A DNA stretch of 29,761 nt from an uncultured Clostridia bacterium (GCA_947629805.1 CANRFE010000002.1:1-29761); one strand, 5' to 3'. Shown: positions 16,020 to 24,020, counted from the stretch's first letter. The notes: generated by a model from the letters alone, not told the origin. Numbers and translations: made by a program.

Positions 16020-16370
16020 ATGGCAAGAGTAAAAACAGCAAGAATCACTCGAAAAAAACATAAAAAAATATTAAAAAGAGCAAAAGGATATTATGGAGCA
16101 AAACATTATAGATTTAGAATGGCAAAACAAGCTGTTATGAAATCAGGAATGTATGCTTATGTAGGAAGAAAAGACAAAAAATCAAATTTTAGAAAATTAT
16201 GGATTGCAAGAATAAATGCAGCAGCAAGAAGCAACGGAATAACTTATAGCAAACTAATTTCTGGCATGAAAAAAGCAAATATTGTAATCAATAGAAAAAT
16301 GTTAGCAGAACTAGCTGTAAGCGATCCAAAAGCATTTAGTGAAATTGTAGAGTTAGCAAAAAAAGCATAA
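16020..16370 (+). CDS. rplT: 50S ribosomal protein L20
   Basis: 116 residues: ARVKTARITRKKHKKILKRAKGYYGAKHYRFRMAKQ, then AYVGRKDKKSNFRKLWIARINAA and the C-terminal IVINRKMLAELAVSDP. It binds 23S rRNA early in assembly and, in Bacillota, represses its own operon by binding the infC leader. Closes the infC-rpmI-rplT operon, followed by a terminator. Confidence 0.98.
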   Translation: MARVKTARITRKKHKKILKRAKGYYGAKHYRFRMAKQAVMKSGMYAYVGRKDKKSNFRKLWIARINAAARSNGITYSKLISGMKKANIVINRKMLAELAVSDPKAFSEIVELAKKA

Positions 16371-16388
16371 AATCATAAAAATAGAATA

Positions 16389-16423
16389 AATAATAGTAGG
16401 AAAAAACTACTATTATTTTTTTT
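16389..16423 (+). terminator. Terminator after rplT
   Basis: Stem AATAATAGTAG with CTACTATTATT, seven-base loop, then T run. Confidence 0.9.
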
Positions 16424-16442
16424 GAAAAATAAGAGACAGAAC

Positions 16443-16471
16443 TTGACGAAATTTGTAATTCAAGATAAGAT
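16443..16471 (+). promoter_or_regulatory. Sigma-A promoter of the HAD nucleotidase
   Basis: TTGACG (16443-16448), a 17-base spacer and TAAGAT (16466-16471), about 33 bases before the start codon. Confidence 0.65.
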
Positions 16472-16503
16472 AACAATAATAAGGTAAGAAGGGAAGAAAA
16501 AAT

Positions 16504-17088
16504 ATGAGAATAGGAATTGATATAGATGGAGTATTAACAGATATAGAAAGATTTGTTATAGATTATGGAAGTAAATATACAATAGAGCATAATTTACCCT
16601 TACAAATAAAATTGGGCGAGTATGAGGAGAAAAAAGCATTTGGTTGGACGCAAGAACAAACGTTAGAATTTTGGCAAGAGTATCTAGTGTATTATGCAAC
16701 AAAATATCCAACAAGAGAGTTTGCTTCTGAAATAATCCAAAAATTAAAAGCAGAAGGACATGAGATTTATTTGGTAACCGCAAGAAATAATTATGGTTTA
16801 CCAAAAGAATATGATGGAAAAATGAAAGAATTAGTAGAGAAATGGCTAAAAGATAATGCTATTTCTTATGATAAAATCATTTACACAGAAGAAAGTAAAT
16901 TGCCTTATTGTGTAGGAAATTATATTGAAATTATGATAGAAGATGATCCAGAGCATATTGAAAAAATAGCCACCAAAATACCAGTGTTATGCTTTGATAG
17001 CCAATATAATAAAAAAATAGAAGGTTGTAATATTACACGTGTTTACAGTTGGTATGATGTGTATCATACAATAAAAATGAGAAAATAA
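16504..17088 (+). CDS. HAD-family 5' nucleotidase (NT5C type)
   Basis: 194 residues. The HAD motif I is DIDGVLTD (nucleophile D5, acid D7 of RIGIDIDG), motif II is the LVTARN segment near residue 95, and motif IV is IEDDPEHI near 140. The shape matches the NT5C-like deoxyribonucleotidases (PF06941), which dephosphorylate nucleoside monophosphates; many prokaryotic members lack tested substrates. It has its own promoter and a bidirectional terminator, with no operon partner. Confidence 0.8.
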   Translation: MRIGIDIDGVLTDIERFVIDYGSKYTIEHNLPLQIKLGEYEEKKAFGWTQEQTLEFWQEYLVYYATKYPTREFASEIIQKLKAEGHEIYLVTARNNYGLPKEYDGKMKELVEKWLKDNAISYDKIIYTEESKLPYCVGNYIEIMIEDDPEHIEKIATKIPVLCFDSQYNKKIEGCNITRVYSWYDVYHTIKMRK

Positions 17089-17092
17089 AGAA

Positions 17093-17126
17093 AAAAACTT
17101 GCATTTTATAAAAGTTGCAAGTTTTT
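17093..17126. terminator. Bidirectional terminator between nucleotidase and spoVAE
   Basis: Stem AAAAACTTGCA with TGCAAGTTTTT and A/T runs on both sides. Confidence 0.88.
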
Positions 17127-17130
17127 CTTT

Positions 17131-17517
17131 TTATTGTTTTTTCATTTTTGGTTTGGAAATTAAAGAAGCTAAATAACCAAAAAAGACGGCAGCAGCAATT
17201 CCACCAGCAGAAGCTTTTACGCCTCCTATAAAGGCACCAAGCAAACCATTTTCTTGGACGGCTTCTATAGCTCCTTTGGCAAGGTTAGCACCAAAACCAG
17301 TAAGAGGTACCGTAGCACCACAACCTGCAAAATCAATTAAATATTTATAAATTCCAAGACCACCTAAAATAGCTCCTAAGGTCACAAAGATAACTAAAAT
17401 TCTAGCAGGTGTTAATTTCGTTTTATCAATTAAAATTTGTCCAATAATACAAATAATACCACCAACGACAAAACAACGTAATAATTGCATCCAGTCAATA
17501 CTTTGTAAAAATTCCAT
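17131..17517 (-). CDS. spoVAE: Stage V sporulation protein AE
   Basis: 128 residues, mostly membrane: FVVGGIICIIGQILID, then ILVIFVTLGAILGGLGIY, the conserved FAGCGATVPLTGFGANLAKGA loop and a last helix. SpoVAE with SpoVAC forms the forespore inner-membrane channel that takes up and releases Ca-dipicolinic acid. ATG 17517 follows AAAGGAG; readings starting upstream at 17571 run into the inverted-repeat element. Last gene of the operon. Confidence 0.94.
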   Translation of the reverse strand: MEFLQSIDWMQLLRCFVVGGIICIIGQILIDKTKLTPARILVIFVTLGAILGGLGIYKYLIDFAGCGATVPLTGFGANLAKGAIEAVQENGLLGAFIGGVKASAGGIAAAVFFGYLASLISKPKMKKQ

Positions 17518-17542
17518 TTTTTCAATCTCCTTTCTAAAATAC

Positions 17543-17640
17543 TTTAGGACGCTTCTTTTTGTGCCATCCATGAAAAGTCATTATCGTAAAGGATGAAATG
17601 ACACAAAGGGGAGAGATGACACAAAAGGAAACGCCCTAAA
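17543..17640. repeat. 98-bp inverted-repeat element between spoVAD and spoVAE
   Basis: Left arm 17543-17568 (TTTAGGACGCTTCTTTTTGT onward) and right arm 17615-17640 (ATGACACAAAAGGAAACGCC near its end) are inverted copies with about 4 mismatches in 26. ATGACACAAA occurs twice in the inner part. It resembles non-coding palindromic (REP/MITE-like) elements of Clostridia and differs from the 51-bp family. Confidence 0.75.
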
Positions 17641-17648
17641 AAGAAACA

Positions 17649-18662
17649 TTAGCATTTTTCATTTTCAATAGCAATAGCATGTGCAATACCAGGAATAGAC
17701 TCTCCTTGTTGAGAAGTAGTAGCGTTGGTTAAAGCACCAGTTGCCATTAATAAAATTTTGTTTATTTTTTTCTCACGTAATTGTTTGAAAAAATAACCAG
17801 AAAATACAGTTCCAATACAAGCACAACCACTACCTCCACTATGGGTATCTTGCTTCAATTGATCAAAAATTAAAACACCACAATCGTCATAATTCGCTTT
17901 TATATTATAACCCTTCGTTTGGCATAAATCTTGCAAAATATCTTTTCCAATATGTCCTAAATCTCCTGTAACAATAGCATCATAATAACTTGGCTTTCTT
18001 TTCGTATCTTCAAAATGTGTCATTAAGGTATCAAAAGCAGCAGGCGCCATAGCAGCTCCCATATTGTTGGCATCTTTAATTCCCATATCTACAATTTTTC
18101 CAGGCGTAATATGGGTAATAAAAGGACCATTCCCATTGGAAGATAAAACAGCTGCACCAGAGCCAGTAACGGTCCATTGTGCACTAGGTGGTCGTTGGTT
18201 TCCAAGTTCTAAAGGAAAACGAAATTGTTTTTCTGCGCTACAAAAATGGCTAGAAGTAGCACAAAGTACATTATTTGCTGCTTGTGCTTCCAAACAAATA
18301 CTAGCTAAGCACATTCCTTCTACAAAAGTAGAACAAGCACCAAAAATACCAAAAAACGGAATATTTAATTCTCTTAAACCAAAACTAGAAGAAATACATT
18401 GGTTTAATAAATCACCAGCAAAACAAAAATCAAGATTGCTAGCTGGAATACCAGATTTGGTAATTGCCAAATTAACGGTTTCTTTAATAATTTTACTTTC
18501 TGCTTTTTCCCATGTTTTTTCACCCCAAAACTCATCTTCTAAACATTGATCAAAATAACTTGCTAATGGGCCTTGAGCTTCCTTGGGACCAACAATAGAA
18601 GCAGTTTCTACAATAGTTGGTGGGTTAGCAAAATGAATAGTTTGTTTTCCTAATCGATTCAC
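17649..18662 (-). CDS. spoVAD: Stage V sporulation protein AD
   Basis: About 337 residues of thiolase-like fold: RLGKQTIHFANPPTIVETAS, FCFAGDLLNQCISSSFGLR, FGIFGACSTFVEGMCLAS, CATSSHFCSAEKQFRFPLE, GDLGHIGKDILQDL and HSGGSGCACIGTVF. SpoVAD binds dipicolinic acid and is required for its entry into the spore. The start is uncertain: the AAAGG site touches ATG 18671 and is only 3 bases from ATG 18668, but is 9 bases from GTG 18662, which I prefer. Repeat copy C begins 17 bases upstream. Confidence 0.94.
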   Translation of the reverse strand: MNRLGKQTIHFANPPTIVETASIVGPKEAQGPLASYFDQCLEDEFWGEKTWEKAESKIIKETVNLAITKSGIPASNLDFCFAGDLLNQCISSSFGLRELNIPFFGIFGACSTFVEGMCLASICLEAQAANNVLCATSSHFCSAEKQFRFPLELGNQRPPSAQWTVTGSGAAVLSSNGNGPFITHITPGKIVDMGIKDANNMGAAMAPAAFDTLMTHFEDTKRKPSYYDAIVTGDLGHIGKDILQDLCQTKGYNIKANYDDCGVLIFDQLKQDTHSGGSGCACIGTVFSGYFFKQLREKKINKILLMATGALTNATTSQQGESIPGIAHAIAIENEKC

Positions 18663-18678
18663 AATCATCATCCTTTCT

Positions 18679-18729
18679 ATGTCTCAAAAGGGACGTTTTC
18701 CAAAGGAGTATCTGTCCCTAATGGGACAT
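18679..18729 (+). repeat. 51-bp palindromic repeat, copy C
   Basis: Begins ATGTCTCAAAAGGGACG and ends CTGTCCCTAATGGGACAT. Same orientation as the sufC copy. It lies just upstream of the spoVAD ribosome binding site. Confidence 0.88.
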
Positions 18730-18742
18730 TGTTTCTTCTTTC

Positions 18743-18793
18743 ATGTCGCAAAAGGGACAGATACTCCTTTGGAAAACGTCCCTTTTGAGACTT
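18743..18793 (-). repeat. 51-bp palindromic repeat, copy D, inverted next to copy C
   Basis: Begins ATGTCGCAAAAGGGACAG and ends CGTCCCTTTTGAGACTT. It is inverted to copy C across a 13-base spacer, so together they can form one hairpin of about 50 bp. Its last two bases are part of the spoVAC stop codon. Confidence 0.88.
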
Positions 18794-19235
18794 ATGAAAA
18801 TAAAGTAGCAATAATGCCAATAATAACAGAGGCTGAAATTCCAAATACTAAAACGGGTCCTGCAACCGTAAACATTTTTCCGCCAACTCCCATTACATAG
18901 CCTTCAGACTTGTATTCAATAGCAGGGGAAACAATGGAGTTTGCAAATCCCGTAATAGGAATTAAGGAGCCTGCGCCTGCAAATTTTCCTATCTTATTAA
19001 AGATGTTGAGCCCTGTTAAAAAGGCTGCAATACCAATTAATACAATGGATACTACGGTATTAGAGGCAGTTACATCCAGTTCTTTATATTTACAAAAATC
19101 AAAAATAATTTGTCCAATAGAACAAATGAGACCACCTACCCAAAAGGCATTAAAGCAATTTTTTAAGATAGGTGAATTAGGTGATTTTTTATCTACATAG
19201 TCACTGTATTGTTGTTGCGTTTCTATCGGATTCAT
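18792..19235 (-). CDS. spoVAC: Stage V sporulation protein AC
   Basis: 147 residues with four or five membrane helices: CFNAFWVGGLICSIGQIIFD, VVSIVLIGIAAFLTGLNIF, the FAGAGSLIPITGFANSIVSPAIEY loop, GGKMFTVAGPVLVFGISASV. SpoVAC is the mechanosensitive channel component for Ca-dipicolinic acid in the spore inner membrane. AAAGGA upstream. The C-D-E set without spoVAA/AB matches the reduced spoVA operons of Clostridia. Confidence 0.94.
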   Translation of the reverse strand: MNPIETQQQYSDYVDKKSPNSPILKNCFNAFWVGGLICSIGQIIFDFCKYKELDVTASNTVVSIVLIGIAAFLTGLNIFNKIGKFAGAGSLIPITGFANSIVSPAIEYKSEGYVMGVGGKMFTVAGPVLVFGISASVIIGIIATLFS

Positions 19236-19259
19236 TTTTTATCACTGTCCTTTCTTCTT

Positions 19260-19466
19260 TTAATCTCTATCGCGGTCAATAGTAAAAGCTAAATCTAAAT
19301 CCACAAAATATTCTTCAATTTTTTTTCCATTAATTTTGGCTCTTTGATCTAAAATTTTTACTTCTGTTAAGTAATCAAGAGTTTTTGAAGCTTCTGCAAC
19401 GGTTTGTAAAATAGCATCTTTCCAAGACACAGTAGAAGTTCCTGTTACATAAATATGTTTTTCCAT
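19260..19466 (-). CDS. Dodecin family flavin-binding protein
   Basis: 68 residues: EKHIYVTGTSTVSWKDAILQ with the TSTVSWKDA motif, a helix ending ASKTLDYLTEV, and a two-strand end with KIEEYFVDLDLAFTID. Dodecins form hollow 12-mers that bind flavins. It is the first gene of the spoVA operon, 24 bases before spoVAC, which suggests forespore expression. The usual Trp in the SW motif, which stacks on flavin, is present. Confidence 0.85.
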   Translation of the reverse strand: MEKHIYVTGTSTVSWKDAILQTVAEASKTLDYLTEVKILDQRAKINGKKIEEYFVDLDLAFTIDRDRD

Positions 19467-19503
19467 GAATGATCACAATCCTTTCCTTCACTTTTTCTAT
19501 TTA

Positions 19504-19533
19504 TATATTTTCCTAAAAAATGAAATTTATACA
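19504..19533 (-). promoter_or_regulatory. Possible sigma-G-type promoter of the dodecin-spoVA operon
   Basis: On the reverse strand, TGTATA (19533-19528), a 17-base gap and AAATATA (19510-19504), a partial match to the sigma-G pattern TGnATA / CATAnTA. Weak. Confidence 0.28.
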
Positions 19534-19558
19534 AATTCTTAAAACTTAGAAAAAAAAC

Positions 19559-19587
19559 TTGAAAAGTCGAAAAAGATAAGATAAGAT
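19559..19587 (+). promoter_or_regulatory. Sigma-A promoter of the GH18 gene
   Basis: TTGAAA (19559-19564), a 17-base spacer and TAAGAT (19582-19587), 39 bases before the start codon. Confidence 0.6.
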
Positions 19588-19626
19588 TAAATAGAAATAA
19601 TAAAATCAAATAAAAAAGGAGCAGAT

Positions 19627-21300
19627 ATGAGAGCAAAAAGAGAAAAAAAGGAAAATTCAAATTGGATAGTAAAATTCGTGGTGGTTGCTATTTTTCTAGG
19701 AGCTATTGCTATATTGCTGAATTTAGCACCAAATTATATAAGAAAAAAAGCAACAGGAAAAATAGAAGTCATTATTAATAATAATGATGTAACAAATAGT
19801 ATGAAATTGGATGCTTTTGTAGAAGATGGGACCGTTTATTTAGCAACAAAAGATGTAGCAAATTTTTTTGATGAAGATATTTTTTACGATAATCAATATG
19901 ACCAAATTATTACCACTTCTACTACAAAAGTAGCAGTATTGCCACTTAATAAAAAAGAAATGTATGTAAATAGTAATAAAGTAAAAATTTATAGTGCTGC
20001 AGTTAAAAAAGAAGGAGAATTGTATTTGCCTTTTTCTGAGTTAGGCGATGTGTACAATGTAGAAGTAAGTTATAAAGAAAAAAGTAATAAAATTACGATT
20101 GATTCTTTAGACAGAGAGCAAAAAAAAGCAAATGCTTCTAAAGACATTTCCATAAAATATAAGCCAACGATTTTTTCTAAAACAATAGATAAAGTAAAAA
20201 AAGGGGATAGTGTTGTTGTAATTGAAGAATTAGAAAATGGTTGGAATAAAGTAAGAACAGATTTAGGAAATATTGGGTATACCAAAGATATTACAAATTT
20301 ATATACGGTTCGCCAAGACATGGAAAGAAAAAAACCAATGGAAGAAAAAGTAAGTTTAGTATGGGATTATTATACAAGCTCTGTACCAGACCGTACAGGT
20401 ACTACTATAAATGGAATTAATGTGCTATCTCCTTCTTTTGCAGAATTAGTTAACTTAGGAAAAGGAGAATTAAATCTTAAAATTGGGCAAAAAGGAGAAG
20501 AATATATTAAATGGGCACATGAACATGGCTATCAAGTGTGGCCAATGGTTTCTAATAGCTGCTCTCCTGATATTCAAGATACTACCACAGAAATCTTAAA
20601 CGATTACAAATTGAGAGAGAAATTAATTAATAACATTATAAATCTTGTATTAAAGTATCAATTTGATGGTATAAATATTGATTTTGAATATATTAAAAAT
20701 TCTAATAAAGATATGTTTTCCCAATTTATTATTGAATTAGCACCACGACTAAAAGAATATGGAAAAGTACTTTCTGTCGATGTAACTGCACCAGATGGAA
20801 GTGAAGATTGGTCAGAATGTTATAATCGAAATAAATTAGGAAAAGTAGCAGATTATTTAATTTTTATGGCATACGATCAATATGGTACTTCTTCTACACA
20901 AGCAGGTACAACAGCAGGAGCAGATTGGGTAGAAGTAAATTTGAAAAAATTTATAGAGAGAGAAGAAGTAAGCGAAAGTAAAATTATTCTAGGAATACCA
21001 TTCTATACTAGACTATGGGAAGAAAATGGAAATAGTTTAAGCAGTAAAGTAGTTTGGATGAAAAACGTAGAAAGCAATATTCCAGCTGGAGTAGAAAAGC
21101 AATGGAATAACGATACAAAACAGTATTATGTGGAATACCAAAAAAATAATAAAACTTATAAAATGTGGTTAGAAGAAGAAAATTCTATAAAAGAAAAATT
21201 GGCATTCCTAAAGCAATATAATTTAGCAGGAGCAGCATACTGGCAAAAAGATTTCGAAAGTAACAATATATGGAATATAATAGAACAAGAAATGAAATAA
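19627..21300 (+). CDS. Membrane-anchored GH18 glycosidase with copper-amine-oxidase-like stalk
   Basis: 557 residues: a basic start, one membrane anchor (about 14-34), a copper-amine-oxidase N-terminal-like stalk (about 45-165, used as a wall-binding module), an SH3-like segment (about 170-225) and a GH18 barrel (about 240-555). The catalytic GH18 motif is FDGINIDFEYI (DxxDxE). YLIFMAYDQYG and a terminal AAYWQKDF are typical. Members close to spore germination proteins (YaaH/SleL-like) act on peptidoglycan or spore cortex as N-acetylglucosaminidases. Whether this one acts in growth or germination is not visible, but the sigma-A promoter argues for growth. AAAGGAG precedes ATG 19627. Confidence 0.85.
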   Translation: MRAKREKKENSNWIVKFVVVAIFLGAIAILLNLAPNYIRKKATGKIEVIINNNDVTNSMKLDAFVEDGTVYLATKDVANFFDEDIFYDNQYDQIITTSTTKVAVLPLNKKEMYVNSNKVKIYSAAVKKEGELYLPFSELGDVYNVEVSYKEKSNKITIDSLDREQKKANASKDISIKYKPTIFSKTIDKVKKGDSVVVIEELENGWNKVRTDLGNIGYTKDITNLYTVRQDMERKKPMEEKVSLVWDYYTSSVPDRTGTTINGINVLSPSFAELVNLGKGELNLKIGQKGEEYIKWAHEHGYQVWPMVSNSCSPDIQDTTTEILNDYKLREKLINNIINLVLKYQFDGINIDFEYIKNSNKDMFSQFIIELAPRLKEYGKVLSVDVTAPDGSEDWSECYNRNKLGKVADYLIFMAYDQYGTSSTQAGTTAGADWVEVNLKKFIEREEVSESKIILGIPFYTRLWEENGNSLSSKVVWMKNVESNIPAGVEKQWNNDTKQYYVEYQKNNKTYKMWLEEENSIKEKLAFLKQYNLAGAAYWQKDFESNNIWNIIEQEMK

Positions 21301-21319
21301 AAAAATAGGAATAGAAGAC

Positions 21320-21364
21320 AAACACCTACATATAATGTAAAACAAGTTATAGGTAGGTGTTTTT
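21320..21364 (+). terminator. Terminator-like hairpin whose 3' arm is the ribosome binding site of the next gene
   Basis: AAACACCTAC (21320-21329) pairs with GTAGGTGTTT (21353-21362), followed by T and then ATG 21365. AGGTAGGTG in the 3' arm is the ribosome binding site. TATAAT at 21331-21336 lies in the loop, so a transcript started from it would lack the 5' arm. Confidence 0.7.
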
Positions 21365-22279
21365 ATGATTACTATTTATTTAAAAGAAGCTCAAAAAGAA
21401 GAAATTTTCAAAAAGATTTCTATGCCCAATTGGCTACAAAAATTAGTATGGTATCTCCTAAAAAAGAGCAATTGGGTCATAGTAAAAAAAATAGCAGAGA
21501 ATAAAAAAATATATTTTTTGCCTCATCTTGAAAAACGAACAATCTATTCCAAAGTAAAAAAGCGATTAGAAAAAGAAAAAACACAAACACAAACATTACA
21601 ATTAGTTTTAGCAGAAAAAGTAAAACCGTATCAAAATTATTTTGAAAAATATAAAATTTTAACAGGAAGAAGTATCTATTTTGCCTGTTTAGAACCAATA
21701 TTAGAAAAAATTTTAGAAGAACAGCCACTAGCCCTGCAAAATATTTATGTATTAACCAATCGTTACACGGAACAAAACGTAGCTACAATAAAAAGAATCC
21801 TACCAAAAGTAAAAACAATGAATCTGATTACACAAGAAATTGAAAAATATAAAATATTAGAAGAAATGATGCAAGAACAGGGAATGGTAATAAGTGTAGC
21901 AAACAATAAAAAGAAAAGCTTAAAAAAAGCAAAAATTATTATCAATTTAGATTTTTCAGAAAAACAACTGACCGAGTATTCTATTTTTCGTCATAGTATT
22001 ATACTAAATACAACACAAGAAAAAATAAAGAGTATAAAAGGTTTTGAGGGCATTATGGTACAAGAATTTCAAATGCAATTAGAAGAAAAAACAGAACAGT
22101 GGATAAAGCAAAATGCATTAGAAAAAGAATTTAGGCAATTAGAGGTATACGAAAGCTTACAAGAGGGAAAGATAGACCAAGGGAAAATAAAAATTACAAA
22201 CTTATATGGGAATCATGGAAAAATTGATGAAAAAGAACTAAGAAATTGGCAAAAAATATTGACAAATGAAAAAAACTAG
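21365..22279 (+). CDS. Hypothetical protein of unknown family (304 aa)
   Basis: I do not recognise a family. The protein is basic and helical for the first 100 residues (YLLKKSNWVIVKKIAENKK and similar), with a central stretch of alternating strands and helices (IYVLTNRYTEQNVATIKRIL, EQGMVISVANNKKK, KAKIIINLDF, HSIILNTTQEKIKSIKGFEG) that looks like a Rossmann-type fold. No membrane helix or signal peptide. It has no nucleotide-binding glycine loop that I can see. It is an independent unit before greA, whose promoter overlaps the 3' end of this gene. Length and composition agree with a real gene with good codon usage. Confidence 0.6.
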   Translation: MITIYLKEAQKEEIFKKISMPNWLQKLVWYLLKKSNWVIVKKIAENKKIYFLPHLEKRTIYSKVKKRLEKEKTQTQTLQLVLAEKVKPYQNYFEKYKILTGRSIYFACLEPILEKILEEQPLALQNIYVLTNRYTEQNVATIKRILPKVKTMNLITQEIEKYKILEEMMQEQGMVISVANNKKKSLKKAKIIINLDFSEKQLTEYSIFRHSIILNTTQEKIKSIKGFEGIMVQEFQMQLEEKTEQWIKQNALEKEFRQLEVYESLQEGKIDQGKIKITNLYGNHGKIDEKELRNWQKILTNEKN

Positions 22280-22287
22280 ATTAATAT
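22259..22287 (+). promoter_or_regulatory. Sigma-A promoter of greA
   Basis: TTGACA (22259-22264) and TAATAT (22282-22287) with a 17-base spacer; an overlapping TATAAT at 22285-22290 would give a 20-base spacer. It begins inside the 3' end of the preceding gene. Confidence 0.6.
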
Positions 22288-22331
22288 AATAAAGCAATAA
22301 AAAAGTACTTAAATAATAAGGAGGAAGGACA

Positions 22332-22811
22332 ATGGAAGAAAATAAAACAGTGTTATTAACACAAGAAGGTTATGATAAATTAGAAAAGGAATTAGATTAT
22401 TTAAGAACCGAGAAAAGGGCAGAAGTAGCAGAGCGTATTAAAGTAGCTTTAGGCTTTGGCGACTTATCAGAAAATTCAGAATATGATGAAGCAAAAACAG
22501 CACAAGCAGAAAACGAAGCAAAAATTGCAGACTTAGAAAATAAATTACGTTATGCCAAAATTATAGATGAATCCGAAATTGATACTAAAACTGTACAAGT
22601 AGGAAATGTGGTAAAAGTATATGATATGGAATTTGAAGAAGAAGAAACTTATACCATCGTTGGTTCAACAGAAGTCGATTTATCCCAAAATAAAATTTCT
22701 AATGAATCTCCTATTGGTGCAGCTTTAATGGGAGCAAAAAAGAATCAAATTGTAGAAGTAAAAGCACCAGCAGGAGTAATTCGCTATAAAGTTTTATCGA
22801 TTACAAAATAA
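22332..22811 (+). CDS. greA: Transcription elongation factor GreA
   Basis: 159 residues: LTQEGYDKLEKELDYLRTEKRAEVAERIKVALGFGDLSENSEYDEAK. The acidic DLSENSEYD tip of the coiled coil reaches the RNA polymerase active site and triggers transcript cleavage. The C-terminal FKBP-like domain ends SPIGAALMGAKKNQIVEVKAPAG. AAGGAGG before ATG 22332. Its terminator has been split by an insertion sequence. Confidence 0.97.
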   Translation: MEENKTVLLTQEGYDKLEKELDYLRTEKRAEVAERIKVALGFGDLSENSEYDEAKTAQAENEAKIADLENKLRYAKIIDESEIDTKTVQVGNVVKVYDMEFEEEETYTIVGSTEVDLSQNKISNESPIGAALMGAKKNQIVEVKAPAGVIRYKVLSITK

Positions 22812-22834
22812 AAAAGAAAAAAGTACCTGAAATT

Positions 22835-22859
22835 TGAAGTGAACCCCGTTTAGTGGACA
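22835..22859 (+). repeat. IS left inverted repeat
   Basis: 25 bases starting TGAAGTGAACCCC, matching the right end with about 4 mismatches. Confidence 0.85.
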
Positions 22860-22885
22860 CTGAAAAAAGAATCTATGGGACTACA

Positions 22886-23656
22886 TTAATTTGTAGTCTC
22901 ATATTTTTTGTTTGATTTTAATCTAATAGTATTATAAAATAATAGCCAATCTTTTACAATATCTATATATTGGTCTAGATTTGTGATATCATTATTATAG
23001 AGAGTTTCCTTTTTTAGAATGCCATGGAAACTTTCCATTGGTGAATCATCTATTGGAGTTCCTTTTCTGCTCATAGAAATAGTTATTCCATTTGATTCAC
23101 AAATTTCTTTATATTGAAAAGATGTATATTGGAATCCTTGATCTGAATGTAGGATTACTCCATTTACATCTTTTCTTACTTTCAAAGCTTCATTTAATGT
23201 ATCAATTACAATATTCAAATTATTTCTATTACTGATTTTATAAGCAACAATTTTTCTATCATATAAATCCAGAATCGTTGATAAATATGCTCTTTTACCA
23301 TTTAATATTAGATAAGTTATATCCGTTGTCCAAATTTTATTTGGAGCATCTGTATTGAATTTTCTATTTACTAAATTAGGTCTCACATTTTCTTCAATTC
23401 TCTTATACGTTTGGCTTTTGATTTTTCTAGTATATTTAGGCTTTATGTCATATTTCTTCATTATTCTTTGAACTTTTTTATGATTCATAACTAATCCCCA
23501 TTTTAAAAGTAAGCCTTCCTCAATTCTTCTATATCCATATGTACCTTTTGATTCATCAAATATTTCTTTTATTAAAAGATAGTCTGAATAGTCTTTATCT
23601 AGAGTATTTCGATATTTGTAATAGTTAGATTTACTAATATCAAGAACATCAAACAA
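22886..23656 (-). CDS. IS3-family transposase OrfB (DDE integrase core)
   Basis: 256 residues from ATG 23656: GTYGYRRIEEGL of the HTH_21 segment, then the integrase core with DDE residues in TTDITY, LHSDQGFQYTS and DSPMESFHG, and the final YNTIRLKSNKKY. In IS3 elements the active enzyme is an OrfAB fusion made by -1 frameshifting. The OrfB frame is open upstream to the end of OrfA, which agrees. The reading frame is -1 relative to OrfA. This is a classical IS frameshift, unrelated to CGG. Confidence 0.92.
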   Translation of the reverse strand: MFDVLDISKSNYYKYRNTLDKDYSDYLLIKEIFDESKGTYGYRRIEEGLLLKWGLVMNHKKVQRIMKKYDIKPKYTRKIKSQTYKRIEENVRPNLVNRKFNTDAPNKIWTTDITYLILNGKRAYLSTILDLYDRKIVAYKISNRNNLNIVIDTLNEALKVRKDVNGVILHSDQGFQYTSFQYKEICESNGITISMSRKGTPIDDSPMESFHGILKKETLYNNDITNLDQYIDIVKDWLLFYNTIRLKSNKKYETTN

Positions 23657-23697
23657 ATCTTTTAAATCGTATTTGTTTCTAAAGGTATCAATAAATC

Positions 23698-23973
23698 TTA
23701 TTTTTTCTTTTGTTCTTCCATGAGGAAGGCTAGGTATTTTTTTAATATTTCATACCTTTTTTGATAATCAATCTTATCATTTACTATTTTTTGATTATCT
23801 GTTGTACCAATTTTCTTATACTTTCTAACCCAAGTTTCAACTGTTTTCCAGCTTGGGATAAAATACTTTTTAGCAATTTTTTTATATCCTAAACTACTAT
23901 TAAAATAATCTTGAACTACGTGTTCTCTAAAATTATCATCATAGATTATAAATTTTTGCCCTTTTGTAGCCAT
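23698..23973 (-). CDS. IS3-family transposase OrfA (helix-turn-helix)
   Basis: 91 residues: ATKGQKFIIYDDNFREHVVQ, then LGYKKIAKKYFIPSWKTVETWVRKYKK, a helix-turn-helix that binds the element's ends, and a short coiled coil. GGAGGTG 8 bases upstream sets ATG 23973. The end AAG-AAA-AAA-TAA (23709-23698) has an A6 run at 23701-23706 where a -1 shift by ribosome or polymerase slippage would join OrfB. Confidence 0.85.
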   Translation of the reverse strand: MATKGQKFIIYDDNFREHVVQDYFNSSLGYKKIAKKYFIPSWKTVETWVRKYKKIGTTDNQKIVNDKIDYQKRYEILKKYLAFLMEEQKKK

Positions 23974-24020
23974 AAAAAATACACCTCCATTTAGCATTTT
24001 AACATAGATTCTTTTTTCTA

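Noticed and set aside
18064..18549. 161-codon open frame antisense to spoVAD
   Set aside because: spoVAD is unmistakable on the other strand. The antisense frame has no motif.
8124..18793. CRISPR-type array from the repeated 51-bp units
   Set aside because: Copies are far apart, palindromic and in both orientations, with no regular spacers or cas genes.
23656..23709. IS3 orfA/orfB break as part of the CGG system
   Set aside because: It is a -1 shift at an A6 run with no CGG, the normal IS3 arrangement.
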